Part shown: positions 10,512 to 23,909 of the stretch, one piece after another
Numbering within the stretch: the stretch's first letter is position 1
Layout: every line of letters begins with the position of its first letter
From: Anthostomella pinea
Taxonomy: Eukaryota; Ascomycota; Sordariomycetes; Xylariales; Xylariaceae
Direction of reading: 5' to 3'
NCBI GenBank assembly: GCA_963556695.1
Contig: CAUWAG010000010.1
Span: forward strand, 186,001 to 250,000
DNA length: 64,000 nucleotides
The notes under the pieces: model-generated
Told to the model about the DNA's origin: nothing
Database searches by the model: none
What the model saw: only the letters and a program-made list of their open reading frames with translations
Program-made: the position numbers and the translations under genes

Positions 10512-13500
10512 CTCGAGACTGGGATCGGCCTGGCCGTGCGAGTGCTTCTACTTTTGGTCGAAGTCGCTGTTTTTATCATCTGGCTCGTCAAAGGGGCCTT
10601 TGAGTGGGCAGTGTGGTTCATTGAGGCCCTCCTGTTGCTACTGCAGATGGACTGAGACAGCTTCCACGACAGGCCTGGGGGCTTCCGTGGGGCTCGACCG
10701 GATGGTAGATTCGGGTTTTTAGGTTGGAACACATCGGCAATTCCGCTTAATGGGCGCGGCCACGTCGTCTAGGTACATGGGTAGGCTGTCGTGTTTTCAG
10801 GTTATCGTTGCGAGCATTATCATGATACCAATAGACTAGGATTTTATTTTCTCACGAAGCACCATGAGTTTGCTGCCTCCGTCTTTTGTGTCTGTTCGCA
10901 TCGGAGCGTCGATGACATGAGCCGGTTTATTCGGATATCACCTAATCATGTCTGGCGTAAGTGACCCCAGAGCGGCATGGTCTGATGGTCTGACCATAGC
11001 AGCGTGGCAACAGAGCCAGGGGGGAAGAATACTATGAAAAGAAATTTGAATATGCATAGGCATATCACTGCAGTTCGGGCCAGATACTTGAAAGCCGGCG
11101 CCGACAGCTTTCGCCTACTACCTAACCCAGCCCGCTTGTAATGCCCTTCGAACTTCGATGCTATGTCCTTCTGCCTCGACGCGAACCGCGGCATTGTGCT
11201 AGCCGGCCACGCATGAACGGATCTTGTTTTAACGCTACAGCCGAACACACCGAGCGTATCTTGAGTAGACTCGCAAAGGAGTCAGTGCAATCCACCATGG
11301 CGATTTGACTACACATCTCAGGGTGAGGTCACTCGTGTCCACCCCGGAGGGTCTCACAAGCACGTGGGAAGCGATTTCTCGGGCTCGGATGGTAACATGT
11401 TTCTCGAGTGATCCCACTACTCCCTTTTGTCGTGATGTGTATACCTGCTCATCAATGTCGCAGCTTTCGTGCTCTTCCTTTAAGAGCAAGAGCCCATCTC
11501 TACTTCGACATCCGTGTGTCAAGGGGTTCTTCGGCGCCAGGCGTCAGGCGTGCGCCATCAAGCATCCAAGAGCCGTACTTGGGGTACAGGAAAGATCCCA
11601 TGACTGCCTGAGCACCGACTGAAAAATATGCAAGGTGTGGAGTGAGCCCCTTCTCCCAGTCATAGTGAATTCGCATGGACATGTCGGATAAGTAGGAGCC
11701 AAGACTGCGTTGTTGTGGCGTATGAAGTGCAAGCTGCCATTATCAAGATGAGTCTTCAGGGCAACCCGTCGATCATCGTCGTGGGGGAGGCGCCTTCGGC
11801 ATCTCGGCACCTCGACCGCCTACAACTTGGTTTCTCGTAGCTACACGTCAGTGGCGGTTCTGGATCGGGTTGACGCGCTGTCCAAAGACTCAGCAGCGTG
11901 TGACCGGAACAAGGCCATCCAACCCGACTATGTCAGCCCATTGTACGTTCAGCTGGGAGAAGAGGCCATGAACAAATGGAAAAGCCCAAATTCCATGTTT
12001 GCAGTCCTCTACCGCTGATCCGGCTGGATCATGGCTGCTCACAACTTGACGCGCGGGAGGCTCGAGAGCGCTACGCAGTTGGCCGTCAAAACTTGGAGAA
12101 GAGCTTTCAATACTTGTCGGCGATGGAGGTCAAGAAGCAATTACCTGCTTTTACTGACCTGGCTTTTATGAAATAATTTGCGGATAGGGGTACAATAATA
12201 ATGGCTACACATTCTAACCCCGACACATTCAGACATTCTAGGAAATTTAGGGGTTTAGGATGTATTGAGTCGGGTATATCTGTGTCTCCCCAGTTAGCCG
12301 GACGGTAGCGAGGTTAGTATACACCGTCCTGAGCACGTAATCATTCGACGATTATCAACTTCTTTACTCATGTACAGTCTACTAGATGGGGCAGACCAAG
12401 AGATGGCCTTTGTTTCTCCGGTTCCAGTATTCGTTCTATCTTTTCCATACAGCACGGGAGCTTTTCTTCTTGTTTAATTCTTGTAAATCGGCATTTGGCT
12501 TCTCCCTTGCGGTCGAAACGTTTAAAATTAGGGGAACAAGCAATTCAGCCCTCCAATCCCTTGAATGCTGGCACCTTAAGACTAAGCCTCAGGAAATCGA
12601 TTTGTATTTCGACGACGAAGTTGCAGTTTAACAAAGGGAAAGAGTCTTTAATTGTTAACGAATTATACACTGTGTCAACCTGTATACAGTCTTAATGAGG
12701 CTATTAGGGGTCTAGTCTAGTCTATTACTCGGAAACAGATAACATAAGTCGTTCCAGTGATTTACCATATTACCCGTTTCAAGCCGCATTACAACACCTA
12801 TAAAATACTAAAAATTTCATTTTCAAATGACCCCTAGGTCTGTTGTGTTCCGTTTCCAACGAGCACGTGGCGGACTTCAACCTTCGTAACCTATATTGTC
12901 GAAGAATCTCCATCAGACCAAAATCATGTCACCGAAGCCTGTATGCGACGAGACTACCAGCAAGAACAACACCCGATGGTGATATGGCCCATCGTGGATG
13001 TATCACACGGGAACAGGTATCCCGCTCCGGGTCTAGTTCCATGGGATGTCGCATCGCGGGCTTCTTGTACGACTTCCCGTCCTGGCAATGTTGGTCGCCC
13101 AATGACAAGTCAAGCAAGACTCAAGTCCATCGCATAGCTACATTAAAGATCGGTTCTCGGATCGCGGGACGTTCAGATCATCGCATCTTTGATACTGGCT
13201 GATCAACGACAGTCACAAGCACTAAAATACTTCCATGCCAGGTTTAGAAGTTCTCGCAGAGTAGCAGTAAGGACAGAGCTACCCGTATGGCAAGTGGGCC
13301 ACAGTAGCCGAGATTCCGGCAACATGTATTTATAAGACCTAGTGAGAGCATCACGGAAAGCAGAGAAGTCCCATATACGTGATTTGGCGGTTGCCCACTT
13401 CAAGGCCATCTATGCATGCTATCGATTCGGCAACATGCGCGACGGAAGAGATGATGTGCTATAAAGTGACACAGGCAGCTCCGAGGCCTCGGTTTGACAG

Positions 13501-13747
13501 GCCGTCAGAGCGGGTTGTTTTCGGTAGCTTGCTTATGAGCAAACAACCCCAGACGATTCGAGATAGGCTCGTCTCCAAAGCCGTAGAATTGTGATATGGG
13601 TCAACTCACAGGAGGGGGACGACACCCCAAGATTCCTGAATCCTCGCAGCCCGGGGCCCCCAGATGAGCAAATGTTGTATGTCCTAGCTGCAAATCATGC
13701 AAAGACAGTAGTGCTTCGAATCAATACATGAAAGCCGCCCTCCAACT
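10512..13747. other. Intergenic; no supported gene beyond the Vam7 3' extension
   Basis: Apart from the in-frame hydrophobic extension of Vam7 (10512-10652), the stretch holds only short frames. Two at 11500-11682 (minus) and 11827-12018 (plus) have protein-like composition but no partner exons or domain could be found, so they are not called. From about 12180 to 12830 the sequence becomes AT-rich, with several termination and splice-like signals but no gene. Confidence 0.45.
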
Positions 13748-14203
13748 ATGCGCCATCTGGGCTCGCTCGTCTCAGTCTTCCTCCTCTTCTTCGGCACATC
13801 AGCAGGGGCCACCATACCGTCGAACAAGTCCTCAAACACCCGAGATCCACTCCTCGATCATAACGACTGCCAATTCTACGGATATATGGAGGGTGACAGC
13901 GAAATGTGGAATGTCTACGGAGTTGAAATCGCCGGATGGGGCAACAACGGCATCCCCGGCACCTGCGCTGCTGCCGTCCCGATAAACTTACAACAACAAT
14001 GTCTGACCGAAGTCTTCGACTGGGAATGTCATGACGTCCGCGAGAACCTGCACGACACGGCTTTCAGCTTCAGAATCTTGAAGTCCGCCCGATCTCAACC
14101 GGCTTGTGTCAACGAAGCCATTCGGCTGGCAAGTCAGACTGCTCTTCAGGAACAGATTGTTGACTGTTCTTGTCTGGCTGAGTGTTGGCCTTCGGAGATG
14201 TAA
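13748..14203 (+). CDS. Small secreted cysteine-rich protein (candidate effector)
   Basis: Unspliced frame of 151 residues. The ATG at 13748 is chosen over the one 20 bases upstream in another frame because it begins a clear signal peptide (MRHLGSLVSVFLLFFGTSAGA). The mature chain has eight cysteines spread over its length, including a C-x-C pair near the C-terminus (DCSC), compatible with four disulfides. No known domain is recognised. Size, secretion signal and even cysteine number are those of fungal effector candidates, which is inference. It stands alone, with more than 3 kb of gene-poor DNA upstream and more than 9 kb downstream. Confidence 0.65.
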   Translation: MRHLGSLVSVFLLFFGTSAGATIPSNKSSNTRDPLLDHNDCQFYGYMEGDSEMWNVYGVEIAGWGNNGIPGTCAAAVPINLQQQCLTEVFDWECHDVRENLHDTAFSFRILKSARSQPACVNEAIRLASQTALQEQIVDCSCLAECWPSEM

Positions 14204-14870
14204 TTAATTGGGGACCATGGGGACTAGGATCCCAGCGTTTACTAGAAACGTCTACGAGAGGAAGTGCCTTGATACTGCCATATGCGTCAAGGTGGCACTG
14301 TCTTTCATGTTGGAGTTCAAGCTTACGGTGATAAGGGGCAGGGCAAAAGTCAGGTCAGGGACGGCATGAACGTCAATTCCTGCCTTGTTGGCAATGGGAA
14401 AGATGCAGCGGTTATTATTGCGAGACAATAGGCTGATAGTTTTACGGGGATCTTCGCGTACACCAGCATTCGGGTTTGCATACACAGAGTCAGAGCGGTA
14501 TCAAGGGTAGGAGGAGATAACACTTCGAGGCGAGGATGAAGCTTGAGGGCCGGCAAACTGTTTCGAAAGCCATATGAAGAGGTCATCCAATGTTTAATAG
14601 TGATATAAGCAACGCTCTCTAGATAGGTTTACATCTGGTGAAGGATAATATTAGTCATAGGGTCAAGGCTATTAGGACTATAAAATGTATAAAGCAGCTT
14701 GCTACAACTCACTATGTTGGTAGGAAGGCGACTTTTGGACTGACACAAACCACTAAAATTGCATTAATACGGGGGCATTTAGAATATTACGCAGAACTTG
14801 AGTCTTGATGTAGAGCTCTGGCTTGGCAGGCAGTGTTTTTAAAACAGGCACAAACCTCTAACATTATATT

Positions 14871-15010
14871 GAAACCACTGCATTTGGATTTCGAACTTCA
14901 CACACGTCTAACTCTATTGAAACCACTGCATCTGAATATTTGACTTCACAACCTCCAACACTCTAGTGAAACCACTGCATCTGTACATTTTGAACTTCAG
15001 TTTTCATGTT
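14871..15010. repeat. Tandem repeat, about 48 bp, three copies
   Basis: The word GAAACCACTGCAT recurs at 14871, 14919 and 14968, each time followed 15-25 bases later by a GAACTTCA or GACTTCA word. Copies are diverged but clearly related. It lies in AT-rich noncoding DNA. Confidence 0.75.
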
Positions 15011-15334
15011 CTAGACTTGTTGCTCGAGAGGCGGCACCACCTCAACAGACACAAAACCCCATATGTGATTGCTAGTCTTTAATAGACCGTTCAAGAACTC
15101 CCACTACACCTGATGGTATGGAAGCTACTTTGTCTATCTAGTACAAGCCCATATTACGCTCTCCACTGTCCACAGATAAAGTTCAGGAAGGTTTTGACGG
15201 TGTGGAGGGCGCGCCAAGGGGAGCAAGGATAGCGTTGCGAAACGAGCGACGTCGAGTCATCAGCAGAGCCGCATGACCATATCGCTGACACGGCCCAGCA
15301 CGTTACTTATCGGCCAAAGGGTGGACGCAACGAA

Positions 15335-16210
15335 CTACTCGAGACCGGCGATCACGATAAAGAAATCACCGCTATGTGCACCCAATCGCAGCTTCCAGAA
15401 CCACAAGACATAGTGTCTTCGGCTAGCAAGCTTCCCCGGATCATCAATCAGATCAAGCTCCAAGCGCCATCCATCTCCGAGGTCTATGCCCAACCCCACT
15501 GCCAAACGATATCCCGAGAACTGCCGTTCCCCGTTCTCCAGGAATCCGACTTCAGCAGTCATACCGCGCTGATCTGGAAGATTTCTCAGCAAAGAGCAAG
15601 GAAAACAAGGGCCGATAGCAACGAAGCCTAAGGCGCATTGCAACCATTCGCCACTGCAACGTTGAAGTGAAGCGACGCCGTCATAGCTAGTATAGCTTAT
15701 ATGCGCGTGCGGCCTGCTCGCTGCAACAACCACCGAAGCGGGCGGGATCAGCTCTGCTAGGACTGTCAGACGAGCGCGAGCATCCGGTTCACCGGGTGGG
15801 ATCTGCAGCGGCGAAGTTGCGCCAGAAACTAGGCATGCAAGGAAATAGTTCACAGAATACGTCTTGTGGTATGCTGCAAGACGACCCCATGGAAGGTAAT
15901 CTAGTGAACCTGAGCAGCCGATGGGCGGATCTTCTCTCCCGAAACAGCTGCCTCGGGTGCCATTACGGAGATACCGTTCTTCGAGGTGCAGCAAGCAGCA
16001 GGACGGTTGAATTACCGGCTGCCGACCGAGCCGCTTGGCACATCGAGCGATGTTGTACTTTGACGGTTTACGTACACACTGCATACATCGCATGCGGGAG
16101 TCGCGACACGCATGTCCGGGTTTGGGAAACGTGACATGACGTGAACGTTGACCATAACTGCAGTCTGCATATAGTCGAACCAGCCGGGGAGCCAGCTCAC
16201 ATCCCACCAC
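15335..16210 (-). CDS. Long open frame of doubtful coding status
   Basis: A 291-codon frame with no domain, signal peptide or recognisable motif. The opposite strand is also open over part of it (15374-15631 and 15796-16134). Composition is rich in Cys, Arg and Gly in an irregular way, which is more typical of chance frames in GC-rich DNA than of a conserved protein. Listed only because of its length. Confidence 0.12.
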   Translation of the reverse strand: MVGCELAPRLVRLYADCSYGQRSRHVTFPKPGHACRDSRMRCMQCVRKPSKYNIARCAKRLGRQPVIQPSCCLLHLEERYLRNGTRGSCFGREDPPIGCSGSLDYLPWGRLAAYHKTYSVNYFLACLVSGATSPLQIPPGEPDARARLTVLAELIPPASVVVAASRPHAHISYTSYDGVASLQRCSGEWLQCALGFVAIGPCFPCSLLRNLPDQRGMTAEVGFLENGERQFSGYRLAVGLGIDLGDGWRLELDLIDDPGKLASRRHYVLWFWKLRLGAHSGDFFIVIAGLE

Positions 16211-19200
16211 ATAATCGTCGGGGTGGGGAGCAGTGTGGGTGGGGAGCTTCGAGATCCTGTCTGCAGGCAGCCGAAGATGGGAAGAGAGCGGCCGTCGCGA
16301 TGGATCTGGGTATGCCGATCGAGAAGCAGGGCTGGCAGGGTCTGTCGAACTACTGTAGTCTTTATGGAGATATCCTGCAGTGAAAACTTCTCAAAGAACC
16401 TATCACCGACGGGAATACCTTTGGCGAACGGCAAACGATTGCTCCCCCGACCAATGACGACGACCCTTGAAGCACCGGACTTGTCGCCGCCATGAACGGC
16501 GTTAGGCTGGGGGGTCAGGAGCACTTCGTACTCGTCCAGCTGACCTCGTGCCGCGCTGCTAATAACGTGTTCGGTGCAAGTCGTCATGTCGTGGACGCCC
16601 TATTGTGGAAGCGGAAGCAAGACATGGACAGCGACCTTCGAAACAAGTCTGGTGGTACCCGGCGACGACAAGGGACTATGTTCACAATGCTATTCAACTG
16701 GTTGGCGGGCCCTTGCTTTGGATGGTGTACGGATGCCACCTCGCCAGATGAGTTGACGATGCCCCAAACGTGGCGGATAGGTGGTGCGCAAAAGCAGGAC
16801 TACGACTGCGTAGCTAGTGCGATGGTTCTCGTGTAAATGAAGTGAAGCTCCCACTCGGTGAGCATGCAATCGAGCCAGTTGCGAAGGCGTAGGTACCGTA
16901 TTGAGGCACTCACCCGTTACCTAGTCAGTTGAGCATATACCCTTGCCCACAGTCCTGGTAGCCTGGATACCGGTAAGTGCTCAGCAATCGGCAGGTGCAG
17001 GATGACGAAGGAATGCTGAGCCCTATTACCGTATGCTTGCCACCATCGCCACATCTGCAGCTCTGGCTCCCGATGGACATTTATCGCCCGAACCAGCTAT
17101 GGTATCTTGCCCGAGTATACCACAAAGGGCAGGGATATTCACGATTGAGCTGCTCGAAGCTCACGATGACTCGCAGCGAATAGGCATGTGGGCGGCTCGG
17201 CTCATAGCGTAAAGCTATACTACGTAGCAGTATCCAGGTAAATATGCAGAGCGCCGATCAGATGTCTGGGCATGGCGCGAAGCGATATAATGATTCCGCA
17301 CAAGCGGTTCCACGACCTCTGGTCTTGTCAGTCTACAAGCCGTCGAACTTGCATATCGACTTGGGTCCAACGGCCGTCGCTTGTATGTCGACATCGTGTG
17401 GCATGGTCAACGTGAGCGACTGGATCAATGGCCCCAATTCCGAGCGTCTCAGCTCTCCCGACGTGCCGATAGTTCGAGATGTACGGTAACAGAAAGCTAA
17501 CAGCCGAAGACGCGGTGTATAGTTGTTCCAAGTCGTCACGAGAGACATTTAGTGGCACTGCCTATTGCTAAGCAACGACTGAGCCATCCCCTATGCATAG
17601 TCGAACGACGCCGCGATGTGAGTTGATGGTAGAAGACGACGGCGACGTCATTGCAAGGGGCAGACTCAATTGCATTCGTGGGATCGGGCAAGGTGAGGCA
17701 CCTACATAATACTCGTCTGCTTGTCTGGACTCTGGAGGGTGGTGTGGGTGTGGCTAGGCTGGCAAAGCCGGATGTATGTATGTATGTAGGCATGTATGCA
17801 TCCGTATGCAGGCCAAAGTGGTCGCTCTTCGTCAGCGCGGCATTCATTGGGCAATTCGACGGCTCTCATCTGAAGCTGTGATTAATGCCAATTGACCTTT
17901 TCCCCTTTCGGACCCAGCCCGAACAATGGCCTGGTCACAGAGCAGGCGAGAACTGGAAGCTGACGCCGTGATTGATCGGCATTCCTCGAAGTGGTATGCC
18001 TTGCTGCGACTTCGAGCGAGCTAGCCCGTTTCCAACGGTTAGGTCCGAGGGATGGTCTGGATGGTGTCCGTGAAACTCTGGGGAAGACAGGGGTATGCTC
18101 GTGATGTGGATGGGTGGGCAAGCGCCTCGCTGTCGACCACAGGGTGGTATGGCTCATGCGAGGGGTTGCATTGTGTATGTGTGTGTGTGTACACATCGAT
18201 GCTGGGACCGAGCTTGCAGAACCATCAGAGGGAGCAGACACCGTAGCGAGAGAGTGGACCACTGGGGGCCTTGCCTATGGTTATACTATCGCCAAGGAAA
18301 CCCAATGCTTCGGCAGATCATCGCCTGTCATTCGATCGGCAGAGTCCAGAATGCTCCAGTCTGGCACAGAGGATATCATCTGCAGGAACTTGTATAGGAT
18401 CACGGCAGGGAACGGGAATTGGGGAAGCAAGCAGGAGAACGTGGACGGAAAGCAACGTGCTCACCAAGCCTCGTACCCCTATACATGTAGCCGGGTCGCT
18501 CAAGGGAGGTCGATGAATATGATTGATTTGCCGTTTGCTTGGACTAGCCACGAGGAGAGGACAGCAGTAGTTACCAGTGGCAAACAGACTTGTGCCTCGT
18601 GCTTCGATATCTGGGACCTATCAAGCTTCGGATGCGGTTTCTTCCATATTGTATAAGAAGGTAACGCCAATTGCAAAAGCCGCGGACATGCAGGTACTTG
18701 CAGTATACCAACAGGCGGTTCGAGTCCTTTGGGTGCGTCGGAACGCTTGGAGCCTCGAGGCCAGCGAAGAGTTCGTTATATTCCGACTGCACATCACGGA
18801 GCGTTCCTGCCACATGCGCACTTTTCATGATGAGCTTTGCCATCTGGTGGCTAGAAAGCGTATCATATCTCATACGTAGCATGAGAAAGCATTGCCTCGC
18901 ATGTTCGCTCGCTCGCTTGTCAGTCCAGTTCGAGACGAACGAGTGTGACAGTGAATGAAAGCCATGGGTAATGCAATGGCTGCAGCGTGCTTCTTCACCC
19001 TTGAACTTGAGAGCAGATGACCTTTCGGGCTTTCCATCTCCATCACTGTAGGACGGGCGGAACGATGCCGAAGTCTACACAGCTCGCAGCAATGCAACTA
19101 ATGGGAAGTTGGTTGATAGAAACCTTGAACATGCGTGACAGGGTATGGGGTAAAGCCGCACGGTTGTAAGCGTTTGAATGATTGCCCGGCGCCAGGCACA

Positions 19201-22200
19201 GGGATAAAGGGAGAGGTCGTATCGAATGCTGATCTGACTAGAATAGGAGTCAATGGGCATTTGGAGAAGCTTGGGTCTTTTGGGGAACCTGTTATTGGGG
19301 TTCTTCCACACAGAGTACATGCTGGCCACACTTCTCGGCGGTCTCGGAGCTCTTGTACGCTTTGAGGGTAAACTGGTACGTGGACGACACAGTAGGCTGT
19401 ACCCATCGCAGGATGACACTCCCTATGATCAGTGGTGAGAGTGTGTCTAGCCGTATGACGCCCGCAGCTTCGACTTGCCTCGAGATCTAGTGGCAGCATT
19501 GAGATCTTGTGACCCGATCCGTTACCCGTAACGCGCTGGCCAGGCCAGTGCCGAGACCATGACTGGACGTCCAGAGAGCGCACCGTGCCACCGTGGGATT
19601 GATGCAGATGCGAAGAACAGGCATGGCACGGTCACTGATGCTGGCACAATACCGGGATCGAAGCTTTGGCAAATCAGACGGTACGCTCGGCACCTTTGGT
19701 TGACGCAATGGCTGCAGTAGCGTAGCATAGAATGGACATTGGAAAGCCCTTGGCCAAGGGCCCTTGTTACTCCCAGAGTTGATACTACCGCTGTAGTATT
19801 TTTGACTGACGATCCCTCATGATGGCAACTTGCAAGCGCTGAGAACTAGAGATTTGGGTTTACTCTCGTCGACTTGACGAGCTGAGAGGCGATGGTTTGG
19901 AGCGGGCGTCTGAGGTTGGTATCTGGCGGTGAGAAGAAAGGTCAGCCGCTACAGACCGCCAAGGTGAGACCGGCGTGAAGCAAGGTGAGAAGAAGCGTGA
20001 TCCGTTCTTTATCGTTGCAAGATGGCCTGGAGTGGCTTCGATAGCCCCTGCCGCCACCATGCTTCGCCGCAGACGGAGTGCACGGGAGCGGTTCTCGGTG
20101 AGCTTGATCTATCATCTGGCAGCAAATGGGTCTTTGTGACAAGTGTGAAACCTGTGACTCTTTGTTAGTCTCGCCGTTGGGCTATCTTTGGGTTAAAAAC
20201 AAGACCACCATTGACTGGGATGACCCCTTCGTGCTTCTTCCTTGCTGTCCATTTGCACTGAGGCTGAGAGCTGGAGTTCCGGAACGATGGATCATCTTTA
20301 GAAGCTGACCCCCAAATCCGGAGCAGCACAAGCACACGTGGACGCAAAATGATGATACAGTGTCCATCCTCACCTAGTATGAGTTTGCTCTACACTGTCG
20401 TACGCGCTGGTGTAGGTAGGTACTGTCGCCTGCTCATCGTCGACTCACTCTCTGACTGCAGGTTGGAAGGCCAGGACCGGATGGTTGGGTTACGCAGTGC
20501 GCCGAACACCTGACTGGCGAGGTGGATAGTGTCGCGCCACTGAACCCAGACAGCAGCAGGCATCCTTTCTGCCTCTGCCTGATCGATCCGCATGGCATGT
20601 GAGGGTCGCCTTTAAGCCGCTGATATCCCCGAACCTACCGAGCCTCCTGGTCGCTGCCCTAGCAGGTATACTGCCTAGGAGGTGGGTATGTAGCAAGGCT
20701 TTCGCTCGGACGACGGGATGGTGAGATTCCAAACTCACAGCAACAGTTCACCTGCCACATCTCGGGCTTCGTGGCACTGTCGGCGCCCTTGATGGTGTTG
20801 GAATAAGGCGGCCATGCCTTGGCAGGTAGTTAGCAACTCTGATAATCTGATTAGGTCCCGTGTTCTAGGCTATTCGTCGACGGTGGACACCAAGTGTGCA
20901 CAACCCACTAACGAACGACCTGGTGCTAGACCTGCAATGCAGCTGACGACGGTGCAACCATGGCCAGTATCGGGACATGGGATGACAACGTGGGACGCAA
21001 GGCACGGTGGCATGGCAGCCCGACTACTGTGGGTGGTCGAGCTTCGAAAGAACTGCATGTTAAAGTAATAACATGAAGCTGCCAGAGGATAATCACCTAC
21101 ATACTACTACCGTAGCAGAAGGCGATCCATCTATCCCGCCCCCAGTCGTGCCGCGGGACGAGATCTGGAGAGCCTAGGATGTCCATATCATATCAATGAG
21201 GGGCAATATAAATTTGAGGTTCTGAACCCAGGCTTCGAACAGGTGGGATGTATCCCTACCTACCTATAAGTACCTTACACTGGTGTCCCAAACAGTGAAG
21301 ACCCTCAACACCAGGCGAATCGTCCTGTCGTCCCATGGACCCATGCACGTTCGTCTCAGATGCATGGATGGCGATATTCAGGTACCATACTGTACGGCCC
21401 GTGAGACGAGGTCTTTTGCTCTCGCCCACGGTTCACGGTCCACGGAGGATTGCGAGCTGCGGTGTTCGGCCGCTCCCAGCATGAGCGACCCTGAGCGACC
21501 CTGAGCGACCCGCAGTTGCGTGGATGTCGAGTGAAGATAGTGTCTCACACAGCGGCACAGCCTGCAAGTTGTGCAGTAGTCGACGGATCCCGTACAACGG
21601 ATGACTCTTGTAGCCATGCCCTGCCCTTGGGGCGGTGCGGAAATAGAAACACGGCTACTAGTATGTACGGATACAACGGGTCGTTGTGTATCAGAATGTT
21701 CTCGATCCGTGACAGCCTCCGTGGCCGGCTGTTAGATGAACCATCTTGTATCACTAATTTCTATCAGCCTTGTGAATCTTACAATATGGACATGCCATAT
21801 GACCATCGGACGGGGTGTTTTGCAAGGGTTCTCTGCAGGTGCGGAATCAGAGGCGCAGAGGGTGAGATGTTCAAGCAACCAACAACTCCCGTCCCGACCA
21901 AGGGAGTCATACACAGTACAGTACTGACAGTACCACAGCACGGCACGTAATCGCAGCCATGCTGCCATGTAGGTACGTTTCAATGGTGATGCAAGTCGGT
22001 GGATATGCCGGGTTCGCTGGCTCGGTCAGAGCAACTCGGGTTGGCTTGGTGGTAGTCAAGGCGGGACATACGCAGTACTATAAGTACATACCATCTCTGT
22101 GAGTCTGTCGGCTGCATTCCATTGTGAGAGACTGAGTGAGAGTGTCACCCCGCCACATTTGCCCCTCCAAGGGTCCCTCCTTCGGTTGGAGCTAGAAGTG

Positions 22201-23909
22201 GGTCATTGGTCGGGACCCAGGAAGCTCGGTTCCAAGTATACGAAATCGCCGAGTTCGCCCCGGAAGCGTTGGATACGGGAATAGAACACTGTACATACTG
22301 ACAGACTGGTCGATTGACAAGCAGGAAGGCAATGCGTATAATAATAAGGTAATGAGAGAAACGATATGGATACGACTGGCTGGCTGACCAAGGTTCCGAT
22401 ATCTGGAACGGCACAGATACCAGGACCGTGATGTGATAGCAGGGGGACACAATAGCACCGAAGGACAATATCCGAGACAGACATTCGACGCGACTCTTGA
22501 CTTCGAAGCGAACACGAACATGGCACGTCAAGGAGGACCGGCAGATATATAATGGAGAGGCCCATACCCAAGCGATATTATCACAGCTTGTGATAAGTTG
22601 TTACTCGATGGAATTAATAAAGAGGGACAGGACTGGCATGAGGGCCAACTTGAACTTCACGTTATGAAGTTGTGAAGATGCAACCCCCTGGCAGGGTATA
22701 GATACTCGCATCTCAAGTACTGTGTACTCCGATGGCTCTCGTCCTGTGACCAGAAATTGTGGGTATGCCCCTGGTCACTTTGGCTGACCGACCACTAGAA
22801 TGTCCTAGTCGTCGTCCACCCTGCCGGTGAGGCACCTTGTCGCTGGGGATTGGCGGCTGCAGTCCCCCCCAGCTTGAACCCTAACCGCGCCCAACAACAG
22901 CCCACTTCGATTGGTGCAGCCAGGTAGATGCTACCTCGAACGCTCGTCCTTCGTCCCAGACGGACGCCTCTTGGTTGCATCGGATCACCTCAAGCTGCAT
23001 ACCTTACGCCCGTGCATGCATCCGTTATTCTTATAGCCAGTGAGCTTGGAGAGAGAGCCTCACGGTTGACGGTCACACTGTGTCTAGGGCTGCTAGGCAC
23101 CTCTTCCAGTTGTGCCACTGCCTGCTGCGGACCTACAGGCTACAGCGCCCTACACGAGCAAGCTCTCCCTTTGCCGCCGGGCAACATTGAACATTGAACA
23201 TTGAACCTCCAGCTCTGACAAGAAATCGGGTTGAAACTCTGAACCACAGTGACTGATGACTACTGTATTGAGTCAACCTGCTGTGTTTTCTTATGGCAGT
23301 TTCCAACTCCCACGTGAGACCGCAATTGCCAATTGCGTCGGCATCAGGAGTAGGTAGCACAGGTGAAGGTGAAGGTGAAGGGAACAGTCACCCAACTCTT
23401 CGAATTATACACCAAACCACCACAAACAAGCCTTCTTGTGATCACCACCAACACCACCAACACCACCACTACCACCACTACCACAGAGCTGCTTCCAGTT
23501 ATTACATCAGGCCGTGTTATGCAATGTACGTGCGCCATTGACACGACCCTTGGTCAGAACCAATGGGTGACCGGTAGCCGGCCTGGGCCTGCGACGAGTC
23601 GACGACTGATTTCAGGTTCCTCCCAATCTCCCCTGCCTGTGCCTACTACCCTGCTCCCATACATCCTCCCCACCACACCTTTTCGCTCGCCCTAACTCTC
23701 CTCCCACTTACCCAAGTGCCCAGCCCTCCATTATCCAGTCTGCCAGCGTCGACCTCGGGATTGCTCCTGTTCTTGCTTCCTCTGCCACGGATTGTTGATC
23801 GCTGAAACCAATTGTCTCGATTTCTTTTGCTTCGTCAGTCCTCGAGCGTCCACGGTTGTCGGCCGTTGGAAATCCATCCTCTTCTTCCCTCTCCTCCAAC
23901 GCAATCGTC

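Larger units (their letters stand above)
14204..23909. other. Long gene-poor region upstream of the transcription factor
   Basis: Almost 10 kb without a convincing gene. The longest frame (15335-16210, minus, 291 codons) has irregular composition and an opposing open frame, and shows no domain. Contents noted: a 48-49 bp tandem repeat (14871-15010), a GTATGTAT run at about 17775-17800, a (GT)n run at about 18175-18192, a triplicated TGAGCGACCC at about 21482-21511, a triplicated ACATTGA at about 23185-23205 and an ACCACCAAC-type tract at 23440-23485. Scattered TACCTACC words occur. The last 700 bases before 23910 are C/T-rich, as expected for a promoter. Confidence 0.45.

Noticed and set aside
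11500..12176. Protein-like short frames on both strands as a gene
   Set aside because: No consistent splice joins, no domain and conflicting strands.
15335..16210. 291-codon minus-strand frame as a real gene
   Set aside because: Irregular composition, opposing open frames and no motif; kept only as a very low-confidence entry.
18715..18740. tRNA B-box-like GGTTCGAGTCC
   Set aside because: No pairing T-stem and no other tRNA arms around it.
23440..23485. ACCACCAAC repeat as a CRISPR or functional array
   Set aside because: Simple trinucleotide-type microsatellite in a fungal promoter region; CRISPR arrays are not expected in eukaryotes and there are no spacers.
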